A DNA stretch of 64,000 bases from Ailanthus altissimus. Taxonomy: Eukaryota > Streptophyta > Magnoliopsida > Sapindales > Simaroubaceae. A model generated the notes under the pieces. That model did no database searches, was not told the origin of the DNA, and saw only the letters and a program-made list of their open reading frames with translations. The translations under genes were made by a program, and so were the position numbers. Positions 20,800-32,069 of this stretch are shown in pieces. Position 1 is the stretch's first letter. Each line of letters starts with the position of its first letter. The stretch is from assembly GCA_946807835.1 (NCBI GenBank), contig OX327705.1:17452501-17516500 (forward strand), read 5' to 3'.

Positions 20800-21873
20800 T
20801 GTTCCCCCGAGAAAATTACCCTTGAGCTTACGGCCTCTAGGCCAAAAGAGGTCGGCCCCCAATGACCAGTCAGAATTTTTTCTGTAGGATAGCCCTCCTC
20901 AAAGCCTACCATTCCATGTAAGATAGCCCACTCCGAAGATAAGCCCATGGTAATAGCCATTAGGCCAGGCCCTGACAGGGCTAAACAGTAGATAACCTGC
21001 TTAGATTCAAAGGACCTAATTGGTAATCTGAAGTACCTGTTCGGCTAGGATACGGACAAAACCACCCTTTACACACTAACCGAATCGGTTCATCTCATCG
21101 TCTGAGTGATCAATGAAGAAACGGGTCAGAACAAACTCCAGTTTGGCTATCTGCCGAACAGGCCAATCAGTTACAGCTAGTGAAGTCACCAATGAACCAG
21201 CTCTTAAAGAAGACCTTGGACCACGACCTAGTCAAACAGGTATAGACTACCAGGACTCCCCCAAGATGAATTAATCTTAAACCTCACACCTAACCAAATC
21301 CACTGGCGAAGACAGCATAAGGAATATGCCGATAATATACTTAACATATCAGAAAGATACCTGGCGTGTTATAGAAGTGGAATCAGAAGCATGACAAAAG
21401 AAGATCTATAGAATGATATTTAGCATATGTTACGCGCACAGCAGAAGGATATTTGGCATGTGTCAGAAGTACAACAGAGGCAAAGTACTCGAAAAGTCCT
21501 CTAAAGGCTAGTACTATAAAAAGAGAAAAATACATTGAAGCAAAGATGATGCCAAAAAAATTTTAGAAGAATTAAAAGAGAGAAAAGAGGTTTGATTCTC
21601 TTAATTCTAAATACATTCTGACTTTTCTCCTTATCAGATCCCATTACAGAATCTTTTTTGACTTAAGCATTGGAGAGTCTTCATTGAAACCTATCCCGGC
21701 AAGATTGTCATAATAGCTATGTTTAATATTTTGCATGTCCCATTATAGTTGACGACGAAGAAAAACTCCAAGCTCGTACAAGTAAGCCCAACTAAGGTGA
21801 GGCCCGAGTGTTGTTTTTGCTCACAAATAAATTTAAGACTCGTTAGCTTGAAGCCCCACTTTTTCAGTCAACA
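20800..21873 (+). repeat. 5' LTR of gypsy element
   Basis: About 1,075 bp, starting TGTTCCCCCGAG and ending CAGTCAACA. It has a possible TATA element ACTATAAAAAGAG near 21,512-21,524. No partner LTR found. Confidence 0.75.
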
Positions 21874-22329
21874 GTTTTTGGTGCCGTTTGTGAGAAATTG
21901 AACAAAAAGCTATCCCAAGAGATAACAACCGACTATAACAGAGCAGTCATCCACCAGTAGGATTTGCATTGCCGAAGAGCGAGGCTCAAACCCAAATAGA
22001 AATGGAAGCCACGCGAACAGGCCTCTCATTTGGATAGAAAGCTCGCTTCCAGTTGAAATACAAGTAAAACTAAGAACCCTGAGGGAAGAGAGAGAAGAAC
22101 TGAGACAGATCATAGCTGAGTTGATCAGGAGTAAACAAAGAAAAGTAGCAAATGGCAGGAGGGAATCTCAGAAGGAGATTCAAGGTCAGACAGAATGGAG
22201 GAATGGATCGAGGACTTTGCATAATTTGGTCGGAGCAAATAGGACAAGTCAAGAAATTCTTGAGAGATAAGAGGCAGAAACTAGAGATTTCAAGTGGGTG
22301 ATGAGAAAAGAGCTATCCACCGAACAATG

Positions 22330-23560
22330 ACAGTGTTAACAGGGTGAGTCGGGCTTGGTGAGCAAGGTCTGTGATTTGGAGGGGAAGTTGGAGGGCCTCT
22401 TAGCGGAGAAAGAGAAGAAAGATCGGCTCCCCATGAAGAAGACGAAAAGGGAGAGGAGGTCATTGCTAATAGACGAGCTCAGAGGCTTGGGGCTCCCAAG
22501 CGGGTTTTGACTCCTAAACTTGCCCACTTACAAGGGAGTCACCGACCCCAACTACTATGTCGACCAGATCACTAACCTGCTATCAATTGCGAGACTGAGG
22601 TAGGATGAGATGTGTAGACTCTTCCATATGAACTTAGAAGGGTCTGTTCTACTCTGGTATAAGGGCTTAAAGTAGGGCAGTATTGCCTTATACAACGAGC
22701 TGATCAATAAGTTCACACAACACTTTCAAGGTTCTTGTGAGGCAACTAAGAATCCAGATCAATTGAAGCGGATCAGATAAGACCAAGAAGAAAGTCTCAG
22801 GAATTTCATCCAGAGATTCCATAAGGTGGTGATAGCCTTAGGTGCTTTCGACCAGCCCATCGCCCTTGATGCCCTCAAGGTAGGACAAAGGCTGAATAGA
22901 TTCTAGTACCATTTGGTATAGAGCAGTATCACAAAATTATGCAACGACGTATAACAAGGCACCAAAGTATATGTCAATAGAAGAGGGCGAGGAGGCCAAA
23001 AGATCCCTTGTCGAACCACCTCAGGGACAAGCTTAGCCCAGAGAAAAAGCCAGATATAAGGAAAGAGAGGGACCCCTGCCCCCTTCGCAAAATTACCGGA
23101 GGACGAATGATGAATACCGTCCTTTGTAAAGAGGAAATTTTGTAATCTGGCGTAGTGCGCCTGATAGCCGAAGGAATAATACGTGGAATAATGAGTCTAA
23201 AAATTGGAGAGAGGGGCCAAACAAATTTTACCTAGGTAACCCCCCCGGGCCGTCCTAGAGCCAAAGGAACCATGAACATCCTACTGGGGAGAGAAGGGTG
23301 GTTCGTGTCAAGGATTTTCTCCCTCTGACCGTACTACTTGAAGATATTTACGAAGAAATTCAGGATCAAGGATTGCTGCATAGAAATTTCAAAGGGAATA
23401 GAGTAGAGCGTCGAACAAACCCGAAGAAGTGGTGCAGCATGCATAAGGGGCCAAGACATACCATCGGGGAGTGCTCCAAGCTAAGGAAGCAGGTTGACAC
23501 CCTAATAAGAAATGGGTACTTGGAAGAGTTCTGAGGGAACCGATAGCTCATGACCGCTAG
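22330..23560 (+). pseudogene. Gypsy gag remnant
   Basis: Translation over 22,480-22,900 gives a typical retrotransposon gag core: YKGVTDPNYYVDQITNLL, then MCRLFHMNLEGSVLLWYKGL, FTQHFQGS and NFIQRFHKVV. TAG stops interrupt it at several Gln-like positions. 23,298-23,534 continues with DKGPRHTIGECSKLRKQ-like sequence (HRGPxHxTxEC is the usual form) that leads into the protease. Confidence 0.75.
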
Positions 23561-23662
23561 CCAACCCAATGGGTTGAATCTGAACCCATCACAATTGTTT
23601 CTGATGAACCCACGTTGGTAGAAGAATTGAACAAAGAATAAAAAAACTACTCCAAGTACTCA

Positions 23663-23911
23663 ATGGTTGCGCACCAAGTTATATGTAACGCTCATCTGGC
23701 CAAGAAACCAAAGCTGCAGCAAAAAGTACCAATCATGTTCACAGAGAAGAATGCACAGGGAGTCAGTTATCCTCATGACAATGCACTTGTGATTAAAGGG
23801 TTGGTGGCAAGAGAGAAGATAAATAGGGTATTCATCGATCTAGGTAGCTCGGTCGACATAATCTTTAAAGAAACTCTGGATGATCTAAAAATTAAGAACC
23901 TGCATATATAA
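23663..23911 (+). pseudogene. Gypsy aspartic protease remnant
   Basis: An 82-codon frame with VFIDLGSSVDIIF, matching the gypsy protease signature xxIDxGSSADIxF with Leu where Asn/Thr/Ser is usual between Asp and Gly. It ends in a stop after KIKNLHI. It would cleave the polyprotein if intact. Confidence 0.75.
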
Positions 23912-24439
23912 AAGACCTAGACATTGCTGCAGGGGTTCAGAGACAACTATGTAATGTCGGTCGGTGTAGTGGCTTTGCCCTTCACCTTAGGGCAAAAGCC
24001 CTATGAGAAAACCGTAATGACCAAATTTATGGTGGAAGATTAGCCATTCCTATACAGGATCCTCCTCGAGCAACCTTTTATGGTGAGTATGAATGTTGCC
24101 TTATCCATTCATTACCTGAAGCTAAAATTCTTGGTAGAGGAAAGGATTAAGATAGCATTAGGAGATCAGAAGGCAGCCAAGAGTTGTTACATAGTGATAG
24201 CAAGGAAGGCGTTCTGTATTTTCGCTGTTGACCCAAAGGAGGAAATCAACGAATCCCCGAAGAAAAATATCAAAATATGCGGGTCAAAGCTGAGGAGCCT
24301 GAGAAAGTGGTTAGGATGGGAACCCAGTTAAGGTTAGAGGTCAAGGAAGAGCTAACCTAGCTGGTTCAAGAAGTTTTAGACGTCTTCACCTGGTCCCATA
24401 AAGACATGTCTGGAATCAATCCAAAACTGGTTGCCTACA

Positions 24440-25330
24440 GGTTGACCATCAGCCTTACATCCATACTAACTAAGCAAAAAAAAAGAGAATATTTAACCGA
24501 AAATAAAATGAGGCTGTAGCGACGGAAGTGGAGAAACTGTCGGCAGTAGGTTTTATCCAGGAAGTCCATTACCCTGACTAGTTGGCCAATGTGGTGATGG
24601 TGAAAAAGGCCAACGAAAAGTGGAGAATGTAAATGGACTTCACCGATCAGAAGGATAGTTTCCCTCTCCCAAAGATCGACCAGCTAGTGGATACTATGGC
24701 TAGGCACGAGCTATTGCGTTTCATAGACATTTTCTCTAGCTATAATTAGATCTTGATATTTACCCCCAACCAGGAGAAGACATTGTTCATTACTCATCAG
24801 GGGATCTACTTGTCGTTTGAGTTAAAGAATGTTAGAGTTACCTACCAAAAACTAGTGAACAATCTTTTCAAAAGTTTGATCAGCTGGAATATAGAGGTCT
24901 ATGTGGACAATATGATAGCTAAGTGAGCAAAAGTGAAAGACCATGTGGCCGATCTGAGAGAATTGTTCATGATATTGAGGATGAACGGGATGAAGATAAA
25001 CCCATAAAAATGTGCCTTCAGGATAAGTTTCGGGAAAGTTTTAGGCTTCATGGTAATCCAGAGAGGGATAAATGCCAATCCAAATAAAGTCAGCGCCATT
25101 CTGGAAATAAAGTCCCCAAGCATGGTAAAGAAGATCTAGCGGTTTAAAGGAAAGATCGTGGTACTGAACAGGTTCATTTCCAAGGCCATTGACAAATGCT
25201 TCACATTCTTACAGGCAATAAAGAGAAAGGAAAAGAATCAGTGGACAGAAAAATATGAACAGGTTTTTCAGCAACTAAAGGCCTACCTTTTCAAACCGGT
25301 GCACTTAGCCGTCCCTAATAAGGGAAGGCA
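24440..25330 (+). pseudogene. Gypsy reverse transcriptase remnant with YVDN
   Basis: Readable motifs in order: VEKLSAVGFIQEVHYPD, KWRM..DFTDQKDSFPLPKID, LLRFIDIFSSYN, TPNQEKTLFIT, then IEVYVDNMIAK. The active-site box is YVDN at 24,900-24,911, whereas YVDD is required; the second catalytic aspartate codon is AAT instead of GAT. Several TAG/TAA stops lie between motifs. Confidence 0.85.
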
Positions 25331-25689
25331 TTAGTACTATACCTAAGAGTCTCGGAACGGGTTGTCAGCTCAGTACTAGCCAAAGAAGAAGAAGGGGTGC
25401 AACGACTTATGTACTATATAAGCAAAGCCTTCACTAGCCTAAAGACTATATACTCCCCTCTCCCGAAAAGTTGGCTCTAGCTCTAATTGTGTTAAACAAG
25501 AAGTTGCGACCCTATTTCTAGGCACATACCATTAACCTGTCATTAAGATAGATCCTGTATAAGCTCGACCTATCCGGTCGATTGGTTAAATGAGCTATAG
25601 AGCTAAGGAATTCGACATTCACTATAAACCTTGAACCGCTATCAAGGGGCAGACCTTAGTTGACTTTGTATCCGAGAGCACTCGTGAGC

Positions 25690-26110
25690 CAATAGTGGCT
25701 GAAGGGATAGATGTCCAAGCCTCTAATATAACTTTGGAAAGATGGTTGCTCTACATTGACGGGGCATCCAACTTATAAGGAAGCGGAACAGGGATCGTCC
25801 TCGTGAGCCCCTAAGGAGATGAGGTTAGATACATAGTCTGCTTCAGGTTCAAGGCTTCGAACAACGATGAAGAATATGAAGCTCTCCTAGCCTGATTAAG
25901 AGTAGCTTGGGCGCTGGCAGCAAAGGAAGTGTTGGTAAAAAGTGACTCCTAGTTGGTAGTAAACCAGGTCAATGGTAACTTTGAGACTAGGGAAGAAAGA
26001 ATGGCTGCATATCTGGCAAAAGTACAGAGGTTAACTAGTCAGTTTAAAGAAAAATGAATGGAACTGATCTCAAGAAATGAGAATCAACAAGTAGACATCA
26101 TCGCCCGAAT
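25690..26110 (+). pseudogene. Gypsy RNase H remnant
   Basis: Starts WLLYIDGASN, stop, GSGTGIVLVSP, stop, GDEVRYIVCFRFKASNNDEEYEALL. This matches the Tat-group RNase H (aspartate in DGAS, glutamate in NNxAEYEAL). Lesions are in-frame stops at Gln-like codons. Confidence 0.8.
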
Positions 26111-26399
26111 GACGTTAGCAGAAGATGCTCGGCTACCCTGAACGGTGCCTGTAGAACTCCTGTTGAAACCTAGCACCCACGAGGAAGAATATATCATGCA
26201 GATCAGTTCAGAAACAAGTTGGATGGACCCCATTAAGGACTACATTTTGAACGGAATAATTTTGACCGATAAAAAAGAAGCCCAAAGAATTAAATACTGA
26301 GCCGCCAAATACTCGATGATCGGTGGGGTGCTGTACCAAAGGGGTTTCTCGCACCCCTACATAAGGTGCCTGAGACCCTTAAAGGCGAAGCAAGTCCTG

Positions 26400-27440
26400 A
26401 GGGAAATCTATGAAGAAGCTTGCTGTAAATGGAAACCCTAGTTCACAAGGTCTTCCGAACTGGGTACTATTGGTCAACTACCCTACGAGACGCTAAAAAC
26501 CTAGTTCAGACCTACGGTGCGTGTCAAAGATTTACTGATAACATCCAGGCACCAGTAAGAGAGTTGACCACGATGAGCGAGCCGTAGCCATTCGCTTAGT
26601 GGAGGTTTGACTTGATCGGAACCTTGCCCCGAGGTAAGGGATCTTGTAAGTATGTAGTTGTGGCAGTTGACTATTTCACTAAATGGATCGAGACTGAGTC
26701 ATTATAAAAAATCATAGAGAAAAGTGTCAGAGATTTCATGTGGAGAAACGTGATTTGCCGATACAAAATCCCTCACACCATCATCACCGACCAAGAAAAA
26801 TAGTTTGACAACATTGGCTTCAAATATTTCTGCTAGCAGCTAGGTGTGCAGTTGTCATTTGCCTCTCCCGTACACCTCAAAACCAACGGCCAGGTTAAAT
26901 CTTCCAACAAGCTGGTCAAAAAGCTGTTTAATAAGAAGTTAACAAAAATAAAAATGAGCATGGGTAGAAGAGCTGCCAGAAGTGTTATGGGCACTTCGAA
27001 CGATTAGCAAGACAATCACATACGAGACGTCGTTCTCGTTAGCCTTTGGGAGTGAAGCGGTAATTTTCGTGGAAATGGGAACCCTAACTCACTGAGTCTT
27101 GAAATTTTCTAAAACTGTCAATGATGAGCTAATAAAGGAGGAATTGGACTCGGTCGAATAGTTTAAAGACTAGGCCCAAATCCGAGCAATAACCTACCAG
27201 TTTAGGGTAATTAGGTATTATAACAAAATGGTCAAGGCCTGAGAGTTCGAGAAGACGGATCTAGTACTGTGAAAAGTAATGCTTAACATAAGGAATCTCA
27301 CAGATGGAGTTCTCAGCCCGACTTAGGAAGGGCCGTATAAAATTCTCAGGTGCATCAAAGGGGCGTACGAGCTCGAAGGGACAAATGGACGAGTCGTGAA
27401 AAAATCATGGAATGCCGAGCTATTAAAAAAATGTTACCCT
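26400..27440 (+). pseudogene. Gypsy integrase remnant with lost catalytic Glu
   Basis: The core reads FDLIGTLPRGKGSCKYVVVAV DYFTKWIE, then TIITDQEK, stop, FDN, then TNGQVKSSNK. The first two catalytic aspartates are present. The third residue, Glu in the usual GQVExxN motif, is Lys (codon AAA at 26,897-26,899). The C-terminal part ends SWNAELLKKCYP and a stop near 27,440. Multiple other stops are present. Confidence 0.85.
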
Positions 27441-27640
27441 TAAAAAATTCTTTTTATGTACACAATTATTTTCTGTGTACAAACATCGTTCCTAATAAAA
27501 ATATTTGCGTTTTTGCATGTATGTCCACGAGAAACAAACGGTTCAAAAGATGGAATGGAATACTCATAAATGTTACCCTCGAGCTAACTAATAAAAGTCT
27601 TACGATAATTATTTTGGTAGATTATCCAAGTTGACCTAAG

Positions 27641-28880
27641 CAGGTCGACGCTCCCTAAAGTTACGCCTCGAATCTTTTAAATCACCGTATGATATCATCC
27701 AAGCATATCATCATCATCATTGTCATAACATTATTATTACTTTATACTGTCATCTCTAACAATTTAAATATCTTTTTCCCATGAAATAATTGTTGAAATT
27801 GCCGTCACCAAAGGCTTTCTTTTTTGTTAGAGTTTCTATGTTGCAGAAGTAAGTTAATGAAGGAGAAAGGACGCGTTTTGGTGAAAGAGAATGAAAGAAA
27901 AAAAAATATAAGCAGGAATTTTGGAGGAGAAGAGTGTTAATTGTGTTTGTGAATTTTAAGAGCCAAAAATTTATTATTTAGGAGTTTGATAAAAGAAATA
28001 ATAATAAAATAAATCCTATTTAAGAGATTGTAAAAAGTAATATTAAATAAAAATAAATCTTAGTCATTCAATTTGAGAGTTGTCACATATTGCTGGATCT
28101 TAATCATCAATTGGAGAGTTGTCCACAAATATGATGTCAGACCTTGTTCAAAAAAGAAAGATCCCAACAAGAAATTAAGACAAAGTTATTTACGTTTCTA
28201 TAGAGATCCTGATCATCAAACAGAAATTCTCTATTAATTTCGGAGGAAAAAGAAACTCAATGGCATACACACACAGACGCATGCTTTCAAAGTTTTGAGA
28301 AAAGGTTCCGAATTGACTTTAGGCCCTGATGCAGAGCCGACACAAAAAAAGTTAACATAAACTGCAAACAAGGCACGCATGTTTGCATTCCAACTCATCC
28401 CCGTACCTACTGTTAGTGTTATTAGTAAATCTATATAGAGCCAAGCAATCACGTTTATAAAATATGGTTTAAGCCATGTGCATGTGAGAAGTTGGGAGCA
28501 CTTGTAATGTGTGGTTTCAGCCAACTACCGATCCTTTGAAAGTTTGCATTGAGTTATTATACACTAAAAGCGGTTAATCATTCACATACTTAACTTTCCT
28601 TTGAAATGAAGTTTTGAGTAATATATAGACTTAAAATGGGATAAAAATTAAAACTGCATGGAGAATGAGCATTGAAAAGTTGGTAAAGGGAGATAGAGTT
28701 TCACATTCATAGTCTACTAGGAAATCCATAATCTCTATGCTTCCAAACAAAATTCACATGGCACATGCATAGTACTTTTTCTCTTTTTGTGCTTCACACC
28801 TTAGAATCCACCACCACCATTAACATTTCTCTATAACAAGTCCAAACTCAGCTTCCAAAAGGTAAAAAGTCTCTCTTCCT
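27641..28880. other. Intergenic, nothing recognised
   Basis: AT-rich. Short open frames (for example 28,234-28,524 minus) lack any recognisable domain. The last 300 bp probably include the promoter of the annexin pseudogene. Confidence 0.5.
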
Positions 28881-28900
28881 TGGCCTGCAAGTATTGCCAG

Positions 28901-28911
28901 TATATTTATAA
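28901..28911 (+). promoter_or_regulatory. TATA-like box upstream of annexin pseudogene
   Basis: TATATTTATAA, about 35-40 bp before the first ATG (28,939) of the annexin-like region. Confidence 0.4.
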
Positions 28912-28938
28912 GTCAGAAGGAACCCTTTGTAATCCTGG

Positions 28939-30548
28939 AATGGCCACTACAATTTTACTTCACACAGACAAAAAGAGCTTCATTTCTTGCCAAACCCATT
29001 TGGAGGCTTGAAAATTAGAGAGATTTACAGGAAAATGTGTGGCGAAGACGCAATGCCGGAGAAGTGAGGCTGCAGGGTTGGCAACAAAATCTTGTGCAGC
29101 ATTGTCTGTATGGATGCTTGGCTCGCATGAGCGTGATGCAGTTGTGGCTAGGCAGGCTGTTGAAGAAAATGTCAACTTCAAAGCTCTTGTTGAAATTTTT
29201 GCGGGCAGAAAATCAAGTCATATTGTTCTCATCAAACAAGCTTATCAAAAAAGATACAAAAGGCACTTGGACCAAGATATTGTCATCATTGAGCCTCCCC
29301 ATCCCTACCAAAAGGTAAGTCCAAAGCACTTTCAGATAATCAATATCGACTTCTGTTAGTTATTTTATTGGATTCCAAGAACCTAATTTGATGCCTGAGA
29401 AGTACTTGAAAGTTTGGTGTTCTACCAGGGGCGTTTCTAGCACTCTTAATCATGCCCTTATCCTCAATTTTTTGCCAGAAAATATTTTATTTTAATGATA
29501 CAAATGGTGATTTATAGAAAGGTTTGGTAACGTTACAGATTCTTGTGGCTCTGGATACATCACACAAGGCACATAATGCTGATGTTAGCCAACATATTGC
29601 ATAATGTGATGCTAAGAGACTTTACGAAACAGGGGAGGGAAGTCCAGGAGCCATTGACGAAGCTGTAGTGCTGGAGATTTTCAGTAAAAAGAGCATTCCG
29701 CAGATGAAGCTGACATATTCTTGCTATAAACATATTTATGGACATGACTACGCAAAGGTAATATTGTTTTTCAAGCTTCATATACTCATAATTCAAGACT
29801 TTTCTAGTAAAGTTGAGCTGAAATTCGTTAGTTTCTTTTGCTCACCCGGTTCTTTTTCTAGTTGCTCAAGAGGAGAAACTCCACGGAATTTGAAGATGCG
29901 TTGAAGATGGTCATAAAATGCATTCTAAATCCACCCAAATACTATGCAGAGTTAGTAATTCACTCTGCCGGCCTTATAAATATTTTTGGTAAAAAGAAAC
30001 TGGATCGTCACATTTTTCTCGTTTGGGTTAGAAGGAGATCAGTACTTTGTATCCTATTTTGGGGCGAAGTCATGCATACCTGTGCTAACTTAATGATCAC
30101 TATTGTTTGATAGTAAAAGTAAGGATCTGGTGCACATAAAAGTTAGAGCAAGTGGCGCTAGTAGTAAACTTTTGAGCCATAATTGTGCATATAAAGTTAA
30201 AGCAAATGGTGATGCTAGTAAACTTCTGAGCCACAATTGTGCATGTAAAAGTTAAAGCAATTGGTGATGGTAGTAAACTTTTTAGCCACCATTAACATTT
30301 TTCTCATATGGCTGCAGACATTGTATGGAAGCATTAAGGGGACGGCAGCTGAGAAGGGTGCATTGGCACGTGTGATTGTGAGCAGAGCTGAGATAGACAT
30401 GGATGAGATTCAGAGGATTTTCAAGAGAAAATATGGAACAGAACTGAGAGATGCAATATGCGAGAGCATATCATCTGGGGATTACAGAAATTTTCTAGTT
30501 GCTTTGGCCACAAAAGCAGCTGAAACTGCAGCAAGGATCAGCAGTTGA
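28939..30548 (+). pseudogene. Annexin pseudogene, N-terminally eroded
   Basis: Annexins are Ca2+-dependent phospholipid-binding proteins made of four repeats. Exon A (open to 29,314, GTAAGT donor) reads [20 protein letters not shown] then [19 protein letters not shown], i.e. the end of repeat I and repeat II. Exon B is 29,539-29,757 (rest of repeat II and repeat III). Exon C is 29,862-29,950. Exon D is 30,318-30,548 (repeat IV, GALARVIVSRAEIDMDEI, ending in a normal stop). Lesions: most of repeat I is unreadable with a stop near 29,009; exon B has TAA between SQHIA and [12 protein letters not shown], where Lys is expected; exon C lacks one base at its donor, which shifts the join to exon D. 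The body is otherwise well conserved, so loss was fairly recent. Subfamily not assigned. Confidence 0.8.
30131..30293 (+). repeat. Three-copy intronic tandem repeat, ~54 bp
   Basis: Units at 30,131-30,184, 30,185-30,238 and 30,239-30,293 each start GTGCA and contain AGTAAACTT and GAGCCA or TAGCCA. They lie in the last intron of the annexin pseudogene. Confidence 0.7.
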
Positions 30549-30769
30549 TAAATTTGCATATAGAATAGTCAATTAAACTGCAACTATCAAGTCTTCAATT
30601 ACCATAATCTGCATTTTTTAAGTAAATTAACTATAAAGCATTATGGTGCAACAAGATTGCAGCAGCGAGAGTTCAATCTAATTTATTTGTAAGCAAATTT
30701 CAAGAGTATTATTAATGCAACTTCTACTTCCTTTGCCAAAATACATTACTCATTAGTAATCATTTTAGA
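30549..30769. other. Annexin 3' flank
   Basis: Presumed 3' untranslated and intergenic sequence. No clear polyadenylation signal singled out. Confidence 0.3.
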
Positions 30770-30995
30770 ATATAACACTTAACGTAATTAAAATTAAAAT
30801 TAAAATTACCAATTTGGATTATAACATTTAACATAATAGAAATAAGAATTAGAATTGAAATTATAACATTTAACGTAGTTGAAATTAAAATTTGAATTAG
30901 AATTATAACATTTAACATAATTTAAATTAAAATTATAACATTTAACGTAATTAAAAATTAAAAATAGAATTGGAATCGAAATTATATTAATAAAA
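30770..30995. repeat. AT-rich minisatellite
   Basis: The phrase ATTATAACATTTAACGTAATT or close variants recurs five to six times, separated by AAATTAAAATT-type spacers, with irregular unit length of about 35-55 bp. The minus-strand frame through it just repeats NYVKCYN. Confidence 0.75.
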
Positions 30996-31147
30996 TAAAA
31001 AATCAATAATAAAAATTATTAAAGTTTAAAAAAAAATTAAAACTAAATTTTTGGGCTAATTTGTAAAGCAATTAGGAACATAACCTACAAATGGACCAAA
31101 AATTCTAGGATCAAAAATATAAAATTAGACAAATTACGGATCGTCCC

Positions 31148-31212
31148 ATCCCGATTCTGATCGGGATGAATTTTGTCTCCATTGCTATAAATTTTTTTGT
31201 CTCGATCGAGAC
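31148..31212. repeat. Two GC-rich palindromes
   Basis: ATCCCGATTCTGATCGGGAT (31,148-31,167) folds into a hairpin. GTCTCGATCGAGAC (31,199-31,212) is a perfect 14-bp palindrome. The surrounding text (CCCAAACCCGCCCGAG) is unusually GC-rich for the region. Confidence 0.6.
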
Positions 31213-31299
31213 ACGGGATCTGTCGAGTTTTGTCCCAAACCCGCCCGAGTCCTGTTTTGCCCAACCCTAAGTGAACGTGACTAGAAGATTGATTCTTAT

Positions 31300-32069
31300 T
31301 TGGTCATTCTGAAGGATCATCTGGTTTATTTGGAAGAACTTCAGGCTTCCAAGGTTGAAATGGAGAAGCTGAAGGAAGAAGCAAAGGCGATGGTCGATGA
31401 TGCACTTGTGTTGAGGGGGTCACACTACTGAAAATTGATTTAAGAAGGGTGAAGGAGGAGAACAAGCGACTAAGAGCCGATGCTGATGAAGATCTGATAG
31501 TTGCTGAGTTGCGAGAAATTGTAAAGATAATAAATAAAGAAGTTAGGGAGCAAGGAAGGCCAACGAAGGCCTGTTGCAAGAGAGTGGGGAACTGTAGGCT
31601 TCTATTAGAGCCAATGAGGATAGGGTGTCTTTTTTATAAATTGAGGTAGAAAACTTAAAATTTGGGAAGGACATCCTAGAAGGGTCTATTAGCCAGCTTC
31701 AGGAGCAAGTGTCCACGACTAATGTTCAACTTTAAAGAAAGCACGAAGATCTAAGATAAGTTAGCAACTGAGCTACTATAGGCGCTAACTTATTGAAAGT
31801 AGCTAAAAATTCGAACAAATGAATTAGAAGTGGTGGCAAGGGAGTTGAGAACAACTTTGGAAAACTCCCAGTAGATTGTGATAGCTTCCAAAGCTGAGGT
31901 CGAGCCTTCCAACGGCTACTGAAAGAGGAGATTGGACGCATTCAGGGGCCATTATAAGCGCCAAGGGTTGATGGTGTCTGCTCGATGCTTTAGGTGCGAA
32001 TTCAGAGCTGGATGCAATCTTTCCTCGTATAGACAGCTTCCTAAAGTTCTTGATGTTATCTGTGAAAAA
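31300..32069 (+). pseudogene. Coiled-coil protein fragment, family unknown
   Basis: Readable stretches in shifting frames are Glu/Lys/Leu-rich (ASKVEMEKLKEEAKAMVDD, then RVKEENKRLRADADEDLIVA, later NELEVVARELRTTLENSQ), i.e. heptad-like coiled coil, ending with a Cys-containing RCFRCEFRAGCN. Stops and frameshifts are frequent. Such segments occur in accessory ORFs of plant gypsy elements and in host proteins; I cannot decide. It is cut on the right by the LTR at 32,070. Confidence 0.45.

Larger units (their letters stand above)
20800..27640 (+). mobile_element. Decayed Ty3-gypsy retrotransposon (Tat/Ogre-like order)
   Basis: A 5' LTR (20,800-21,873) is followed by TTTTTGGTGCCGTTTGTG, a Tat-group type primer-binding region. 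Then come gag, protease, reverse transcriptase, an RNase H, and integrase in gypsy order, ending with SWNAELLKKCYP then a stop at about 27,440. Almost every domain carries stops, and two catalytic residues are lost. I see no 3' LTR; the tail to about 27,640 merges into unrelated sequence, so the 3' end is probably deleted. Confidence 0.85.

Noticed and set aside
20800..27640. Endogenous pararetrovirus, because of YVDN-type reverse transcriptase followed by RNase H
   Set aside because: An LTR with TG/CA ends, a Tat-type primer region and a downstream integrase show it is a Ty3-gypsy retrotransposon. No movement-protein or coat-protein signature was seen.
28234..28524. 96-codon minus-strand frame upstream of the annexin region
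   Set aside because: No domain, low-complexity N- and C-termini, and no splice or promoter context that supports a gene.
30806..31006. 66-codon minus-strand frame rich in NYVKCYN
   Set aside because: It is only the translation of the AT-rich minisatellite and shows no protein features.
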